Shown here piece after piece: positions 6,872-9,746 of a stretch of DNA of 9,746 bases (position 1 is its first letter; each line of letters starts with the position of its first letter). The stretch is from Limisphaerales bacterium. GTDB taxonomy: Bacteria > Verrucomicrobiota > Verrucomicrobiae > Limisphaerales > UBA11358. Under the pieces are notes generated by a model. It did not search any database. It was not told the DNA's origin and worked only from the letters and a program-made list of their open reading frames with translations. The stretch covers positions 423-10,168 of the forward strand of contig PLZL01000373.1 in NCBI GenBank assembly GCA_003152145.1, in the 5' to 3' direction. The position numbers were made by a program, and so were the translations under genes.

Positions 6872-7227
6872 CCCCCGACATCAGACAGCCATCCGCTGGA
6901 ACTGTTTGAAGACATGTCCTGGGAAACGTATTGCCCGGTCGCGCGGCTGGGCGAGCATGTCGGCGAAACGGGGGTGACGTGCGGGCTGGTGGTCGAACAA
7001 CGGACGCATCACCAGATTACCGGCGAGCCGATGAAATTCCTGACGCTGGCGGACTGGACGGGCATGGTGGAGACGGAACTGTTCGCGCAGACCTACAAGA
7101 GTTACGGACTGGCAACCGTGCGTTATCCGGCGCCGGAAGTCACCGCGACGGTCGCTGGTCGCGTCGAAGCCGCGTGAAGACGGAAACCGTTCGAGAACGG
7201 GCGGGGCTTTTCGTTGCGCGTGCTGCG
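6872..7227 (+). pseudogene. DnaE C-terminal OB-fold fragment, copy A, with in-frame TGA
   Basis: Starting right after the hydrolase stop and in the same frame, the translation gives HPLELFEDMSWETYCPVARLG, CGLVVEQR, HHQITGEPMKFLTLADWTG, ETELFAQTYKSYG and VRYPAPEVTATVAGRVE. This is the C-terminal OB-fold (nucleic-acid binding) region of a DnaE-type polymerase; MKFLTLxDxTG is the family hallmark. The frame meets TGA at 7175-7177, then continues without a shift as PFENGRGFSLRVLRAG, which is the expected end of the domain. About 18 bases including the stop therefore look extra. The catalytic core is absent, so this is a gene relic. Bases 7010-7230 recur at 8672-8892. At about 7228 the sequence passes into a different gene remnant. 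Confidence 0.75.
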
Positions 7228-7230
7228 GGC
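7010..7230 (+). repeat. 221-bp direct repeat, copy A (DnaE tail)
   Basis: This segment matches 8672-8892 without gaps at about ten mismatches, counted by eye; most substitutions are in the first 25 bases and near the PAP/PVL codons. The long central part, including the in-frame TGA, is identical. The two copies lie 1662 bases apart in the same orientation and enclose the 61-residue gene and the GNAT gene, so homologous recombination between them could delete that segment. Confidence 0.85.
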
Positions 7231-7299
7231 GGGAAGGCCGGCGTGGATCGGGCAGCACTGGAATGGGCGCTGGCCAATGGTGTTCCGCAAGGCGGCTGG
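7225..7299 (+). pseudogene. Sliver of a SLOG/molybdenum-carrier-like protein
   Basis: In the frame one base off from the DnaE fragment, the sequence encodes AGGKAGVDRAALEWALANG followed by VPQGGW. This closely resembles the N-terminal motif SGGQTGVDRAALDxA...G.PHGGWCPKGR of the putative molybdenum-carrier (circularly permuted YpsA, SLOG superfamily) proteins, which bind nucleotide-like ligands through the GGxTGVD loop. Only about 25 residues remain: the expected CPKGRxAEDG continuation is missing and the frame stops at about 7323. The piece is joined directly to the DnaE tail. The match is short but dense in family-specific residues, so the call is moderate. Confidence 0.5.
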
Positions 7300-7344
7300 A
7301 GAGTGAGCCGTCCGCACTCTTGACGCAACGGACGCGAAGCGGAT

Positions 7345-7352
7345 GTTATAAT
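7345..7352 (+). promoter_or_regulatory. Extended -10 promoter (TGTTATAAT)
   Basis: TG at 7345-7346 followed by a perfect TATAAT at 7347-7352 fits an extended -10 element, although the usual one-base gap is only approximately kept. A TTGACG at 7320-7325 is too far away (21 bases) for a normal -35. A start near 7359 would transcribe the structured, gene-free stretch to about 7488. Confidence 0.35.
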
Positions 7353-7358
7353 GGAAAG

Positions 7359-7488
7359 AGGGCGGCGGCGAACGAGGTCTCTCTGGAGAGGCGAGGGGGA
7401 TAAACCGTGCATGAGGCGAAGCCGAATACCGCATAGCCACGAAGCGGAAGCCAGCGTTGTTCAAGAGGATATTTTGTGAACAACTTTT
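7359..7488 (+). ncRNA. Candidate small RNA between an extended -10 and a stem-loop plus T run
   Basis: No convincing gene lies here. The interval begins just after the extended -10 promoter and ends at the perfect eight-base stem GTTGTTCA (7456-7463) / TGAACAAC (7477-7484) followed by TTTT (7485-7488), which resembles an intrinsic terminator although the stem is AT-rich. The 130-base interval also has CTCT/AGAG pairing potential near 7378-7391. A 22-codon ORF (ATG 7411 to TGA 7479) occupies part of it, with a GAGGGGG 11 bases upstream of the ATG, so a small peptide is an alternative. It is a prediction only. Confidence 0.28.
7456..7488 (+). terminator. Stem-loop with T run
   Basis: Eight-base perfect stem GTTGTTCA / TGAACAAC with a 13-base loop, followed directly by TTTTA. 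The stem has only three G-C pairs, so it would be a weak intrinsic terminator. It lies between the extended -10 at 7345 and the next promoter-like element at 7499. Confidence 0.35.
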
Positions 7489-7498
7489 ACTGGCGTTT

Positions 7499-7507
7499 TG
7501 CTAATAT
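7499..7507 (+). promoter_or_regulatory. Extended -10 (TGCTAATAT) before the 61-aa gene
   Basis: TG-C-TAATAT is a good extended -10 element with the correct one-base gap. It would start transcription near 7514, giving a leader of about 35 bases for the ATG at 7549. No -35 hexamer is evident at the normal distance. Confidence 0.35.
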
Positions 7508-7548
7508 AGGGAGAGATTCATTTCTTTTGGTTCATCTAGGTTTCAAAC

Positions 7549-7734
7549 ATGACTTCGGACAGTCAACCGGCGAACGATGGCAAGGAGCGAAATGATCCTT
7601 CGCCCTCTCGCGAAGACGTTGCCGGCGGGTATTTGAGTGGAATCCTTGACCGGCTATGGACGGCAGTGCTGAACCGAGTGCCCCTAGGCTACGAAGACGA
7701 GTCGGGATTCCATTTTGGGGTGAGTTGGCGTTAA
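7549..7734 (+). CDS. Small hypothetical protein, 61 aa
   Basis: A hydrophilic 61-residue protein with no signal peptide or membrane helix. The first half is polar and probably disordered (TSDSQPANDGKERNDPSPS). The second half, with LSGILDRLWTAVLNRVPLGY and then EDESGFHFGVSWR, looks like a structured motif. I have the impression that PLGYxDExGFHFG recurs in short verrucomicrobial hypothetical proteins, but cannot confirm it here. No Shine-Dalgarno precedes the ATG; an extended -10 element lies about 40 bases upstream. The gene sits inside the segment flanked by the two DnaE-tail repeats, between the candidate small RNA and the GNAT gene. Function unknown. Confidence 0.5.
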   Translation: MTSDSQPANDGKERNDPSPSREDVAGGYLSGILDRLWTAVLNRVPLGYEDESGFHFGVSWR

Positions 7735-8068
7735 ACTGCTGCTGCGTTAACCCGTTCAGACTCGTCAGGGCGGATCAAGCGGGCTGGGGCGGGTTTCTGA
7801 ATGCCTGGAAGAAAATCCGCGCCTGCTCGCCCGCCCGCTGCTGCCAAAGTCTTGGGATGTTTTGCGGCTGGAGGGCTCCCGCCGAAATAGGGTGGGGGGT
7901 GAGGCAGGATTCCCGGAGGCAAGCAAAAGCTCACAAGTCTTTGGCCGGAACCAGCTGCAACCCGTTAGGATCGTTTCCACATAGTCCCGCTCATGCTCAA
8001 GGTATGCCGGGTGCAGGCCGAGCTGGAAAATATACTCTTTAACTTTTCTTGTTCACTTACGGACATAA
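7735..8068. other. 334-base gap with gene-like debris, no intact gene
   Basis: Short frames on both strands are open but have no family motifs. The minus strand reading from about 8047 down to 7950 gives KEYIFQLGLHPAYLEHERDY, then VETILTGCSWF, which has the composition of a real protein segment but no start codon near its beginning and no recognisable family. It may be another truncated gene. The remainder (7760-7930) is GC-rich and without clear structure. Confidence 0.3.
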
Positions 8069-8094
8069 TTGACGAATTATACAATAAGTATAAT
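8069..8094 (+). promoter_or_regulatory. Promoter and operator-like dyad before the GNAT gene
   Basis: A perfect dyad ATTATAC (8076-8082), five bases AATAA, GTATAAT (8088-8094) contains a consensus TATAAT on the plus strand (8089-8094) and a second TATAAT on the minus strand (8081-8076). TTGACG at 8069-8074 could be the -35, but the spacing of 14 is short. The symmetry suggests a repressor operator overlapping the -10, or back-to-back promoters. It lies about 40 bases upstream of the GNAT start in an AT-rich stretch. Confidence 0.45.
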
Positions 8095-8135
8095 ATCCAA
8101 TCCAAACCAGTTTCCCAAAATAGAACTTTAGATAT

Positions 8136-8621
8136 ATGAACCAACTATTGAAAACTAATCCCGAAAAACGAACGGCAATATACCGAGTGCCTGTGGATGT
8201 CATCTTGAACCTGCGTCATCGCCTCCTCCGAGCGGGTCTTCCTCCGGAATCGGCGCAATTTAAAGGAGATGACGACTTATCGACGTGGCATATCGCGCTC
8301 TTCCATCCCACGCCACTCGAAGATATTACGCCACTCGTTTGCTGTGCGAGTTTCATGTTCAATTCGTATAAATCAGAGTCAGCATGGCAACTCCGGGGCA
8401 TGTGCACGGACCCACTTCACCAGGGCTGCGGCTTCGGTGTCTTGTTGTTGAAGACTGCCGAAGAAACGCTTATCGCCGATTCTGCAATACGCCTGTTCTG
8501 GTGCAATGCACGTATGCCTGCTGTCCCTTTTTACGAAAAGCAAGGATGGAACATCGACTCCGAGGTCTTTAATATCCCTACTGCAGGACCACATTTTAGG
8601 ATGTATAAAAGGATCCCGTAA
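8136..8621 (+). CDS. GNAT family N-acetyltransferase
   Basis: A 161-residue cytoplasmic GNAT acetyltransferase, which moves the acetyl group of acetyl-CoA to an amine; the substrate cannot be told from sequence. Motif A is WQLRGMCTDPLHQGCGFG (residues 84-101), with QGCGFG as the pyrophosphate-binding loop (Q/RxxGxG/A), followed by helix VLLLKTAEETL. Motif B follows as LFWCNAR (120-126) and FYEKQGW (132-138), and the end has EVFNIPTAGPHFRMYKRI, a pattern (FxIPxxGPHxxM) seen in one subgroup of small GNAT proteins. The length is normal and the frame intact. The start follows a visible AT-rich promoter region; no Shine-Dalgarno is present. Base composition is lower in GC than the neighbours, and the gene lies between two DnaE-tail repeats, both consistent with recent arrival. 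Confidence 0.9.
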   Translation: MNQLLKTNPEKRTAIYRVPVDVILNLRHRLLRAGLPPESAQFKGDDDLSTWHIALFHPTPLEDITPLVCCASFMFNSYKSESAWQLRGMCTDPLHQGCGFGVLLLKTAEETLIADSAIRLFWCNARMPAVPFYEKQGWNIDSEVFNIPTAGPHFRMYKRIP

Positions 8622-8656
8622 CAATTCGACATTAGGACAGTAAGAAAGTCACAAAA

Positions 8657-8892
8657 GTGAAGGACGGTCTTCACCAGATCACGGGCAAGCCGATGAAATT
8701 TCTTACGCTGGCGGACTGGACGGGCATGGTGGAGACGGAACTGTTCGCGCAGACCTACAAGAGCTACGGACTGGCAACCGTGCGTTATCCGGTGCTGGAA
8801 GTCACCGCGACGGTCGCTGGTCGCGTCGAAGCCGCGTGAAGACGGAAACCGTTCGAGAACGGGCGGGGCTTTTCGTTGCGTGTGTTGCGGGC
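8657..8892 (+). pseudogene. DnaE C-terminal OB-fold fragment, copy B, with the same in-frame TGA
   Basis: From about 8657 the frame reads VKDGLHQITGKPMKFLTLA, then ADWTGMVETELFAQTYKSYG and VRYPVLEVTATVAGRVEAA, then TGA at 8837-8839, and continues in frame as PFENGRGFSLRVLRAG. It is the same OB-fold piece of a DnaE-type polymerase as copy A but starts later, without the CPVARLG and CGLVVE segments. Compared with copy A one histidine codon is missing before HQITG, and VL replaces AP in RYPxxE. It follows the GNAT stop by about 35 bases and runs at about 8892 into a methyltransferase remnant. It is not functional as a polymerase. Confidence 0.75.
8672..8892 (+). repeat. 221-bp direct repeat, copy B (DnaE tail)
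   Basis: Second copy of the segment at 7010-7230, same orientation, ungapped over its length, with about ten mismatches by eye. Similarity ends at GTTGCGGGC in this copy and GCTGCGGGC in copy A; beyond that the two continue into unrelated sequences (methyltransferase-like here, SLOG-like in copy A). Confidence 0.85.
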
Positions 8893-8921
8893 CGGGAAAC
8901 CGCGAGCCGGATAGCAAGCAA

Positions 8922-9095
8922 GAGCAGATTCAGGCGCTGGCGAACTGGATCAGCTTCATCGCCCTGGGCATCGTCCCGCTGGCCATCGTCGCCTATCGCA
9001 TTCGCGTGGAGGAGAAGGCACTCGTGGAAACGCCGGGCCAGCCGTATTGCGGCTACATGACGCGCACAAAACGGCTTATCCCCTTTTTGTTTTAG
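8922..9095 (+). pseudogene. C-terminal remnant of an isoprenylcysteine methyltransferase-like membrane protein
   Basis: About 57 residues show a membrane segment (NWISFIALGIVPLAIVAY), then RIRVEEKALVE, GQPYCGYMTRTKRLIPFLF and TAG. This is the C-terminal signature of the isoprenylcysteine carboxyl methyltransferase / phospholipid methyltransferase (ICMT/PEMT) family: RIxxEE, a GxxYxxY and RLIPFLF after the last membrane helix, where the EE and Tyr region helps bind S-adenosylmethionine. Full proteins are roughly 150-220 residues with several membrane helices; here only the last helix and tail remain, fused to the DnaE repeat. An open frame begins at 8880 but its first residues are repeat-derived. 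It is probably a relic; a short expressed fusion cannot be excluded. Confidence 0.7.
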
Positions 9096-9203
9096 CACCC
9101 GAAAAGTTGAGTTCCGCCTTTGAACTTTAACCACGGACCGTGACGGCTTTGCGGGCGGGCGAAAAATTCCACTTGTCAGCGTTCGTCATTTTGGCGAACC
9201 GCA
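9096..9203. other. Short convergent gap with small palindromes
   Basis: The stretch contains AAAGTT (9103-9108) mirrored by AACTTT (9123-9128) and a near-perfect palindrome CACGG-A-CCGTG (9132-9142). Neither has a T run of the usual terminator type. I see no gene. Confidence 0.3.
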
Positions 9204-9746
9204 TTATTGGAACGTCCACGGCGATGTGTCCACGCCGAGTTCCTGAAAAAGAAAGGCATGAATGTCGGCCTGTTCCGCCACGCGGTCTTTGAGCGAGGAA
9301 CCCATTCCGTGGCCGGCGGTGGCCGTGACGCGGAGCAGAACCGGCAGGCCGGAACCGCTTGCGGCCTGCAACCGCGCCGTCATTTTGCGTGAATGCGCCG
9401 GGTTCACCCGCCCGTCATTTTCGCCGCACGGAAAGAGCACGGCGGGATACGCCACACCGTTGGTCACATGCAAATAGGGCGAGTAGGCGTAAAGCGCCTT
9501 GAACTGGTCACCATCCTTCACCGAGCCGAACTCGGTCGTGTTGAACGCGCCGTTCGGGTCCAGTTCCACGCGCAGCATGTCGTAGATGCCCACGCGGGAA
9601 ACGACGGCGCGGGCCAGGTCCGGTCGCTGCGTCAGAAACGCGCCCATCAGCAGGCCGCCGTTGCTTTCGCCCATCACGGCCAGTTTGTCCGGGCGGGTAT
9701 ATTTACGCCCGATGAGATGTTCCGCGCAGGCGATGAAATCGTCGAA
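9204..9746 (-). CDS. Prolyl oligopeptidase family protein, C-terminal catalytic part (partial)
   Basis: The last 181 residues of an S9-family prolyl oligopeptidase, an alpha/beta-hydrolase serine peptidase that cleaves short peptides after proline. The frame is open to the right window edge, so the beta-propeller and start are outside; the GTG at 9677 is an internal valine. The catalytic triad is visible in fragment numbering: Ser28 in MGESNGGLL, Asp111 in GENDGRVNP, His146 in AGHGMGSS. Other family features are FDDFIACAEHLI at the start and RVGIYDMLR around residue 52. The GESNGG nucleophile elbow and the ELDPNGAFNTTEFGS region favour the prolyl oligopeptidase (S9A) subfamily over dipeptidyl peptidase IV or acylaminoacyl peptidases. 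It converges with the methyltransferase remnant across about 110 bases. Confidence 0.94.
   Translation of the reverse strand, partial: FDDFIACAEHLIGRKYTRPDKLAVMGESNGGLLMGAFLTQRPDLARAVVSRVGIYDMLRVELDPNGAFNTTEFGSVKDGDQFKALYAYSPYLHVTNGVAYPAVLFPCGENDGRVNPAHSRKMTARLQAASGSGLPVLLRVTATAGHGMGSSLKDRVAEQADIHAFLFQELGVDTSPWTFQ

Noticed and set aside
7175..7177. TGA in the DnaE tail as selenocysteine or recoded stop
   Set aside because: No SECIS-like hairpin was evident, the position is in an apparent extra segment, and the catalytic core is missing, so a relic with a stop is simpler.
7320..7352. TTGACG plus TATAAT as a standard sigma-70 promoter
   Set aside because: The 21-base spacing is too long; only the extended -10 interpretation was kept.
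7123..7464. Minus-strand frames of 90-113 residues opposite the DnaE tail
   Set aside because: They mirror the repeated DnaE segment, recur in both copies as a consequence of the repeat, and carry no motif.
9132..9142. CACGG-A-CCGTG palindrome as an operator
   Set aside because: It lies between converging 3' ends with no promoter nearby, so a regulatory role is unlikely.

Overview
The window reads as a stretch of a Verrucomicrobiota chromosome, most likely of the Pedosphaera/Limisphaerales type. This is inferred from several things: the large secreted enzyme with Ig-like repeats and an FYRLK-type C-terminal module, a PEP-CTERM sorting tail, the style of the DnaE fragments, the scarcity of Shine-Dalgarno sequences, and a moderately high GC content broken by AT-rich islands. 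No rRNA, tRNA or CRISPR array was seen.

Layout. The left end (2-268) is the 3' end of nadB (L-aspartate oxidase), meeting tail to tail and overlapping a secreted protein of unknown function (251-805, minus). A 600-base gap (806-1409) holds two hairpins and a cluster of six GTGTC pentamers in front of a DUF72/YecE-like gene (1410-2351). Next come an orphan PEP-CTERM tail (about 2364-2597, minus), an AT-rich promoter-like island, and a secreted TPR protein that loses its repeat register at residue 188 (2672-3439).

From about 3230 to 9095 the window is a patchwork of broken genes around three intact-looking ones. The broken pieces are an integrase-like C-terminus (minus), a middle piece of a DnaE-type DNA polymerase, a DnaE C-terminal OB-fold piece, a sliver of a SLOG-type molybdenum-carrier-like protein, a second 221-bp copy of the same DnaE tail, and the C-terminal end of an isoprenylcysteine methyltransferase-like membrane protein. 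The intact-looking genes are a 1072-residue secreted GH30-like glycoside hydrolase (3650-6868), a 61-residue hypothetical protein (7549-7734) and a GNAT acetyltransferase in an AT-rich island (8136-8621). The two DnaE-tail copies are direct repeats with about ten mismatches, share the same in-frame TGA, flank the small gene and the GNAT gene, and each runs at the same point into a different gene remnant. The right end (9204-9746, minus) is the catalytic C-terminus of a prolyl oligopeptidase that continues outside the window.

No pathway links these genes. NadB and DUF72 look like ordinary chromosomal genes. The secreted hydrolase, TPR protein and peptidase fit an organism that degrades polymers. 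The central 6 kb looks like an accessory hotspot in which DnaE debris recurs at module boundaries. That recurrence is the most unusual aspect of the window; I see no recognisable defence or conflict system.
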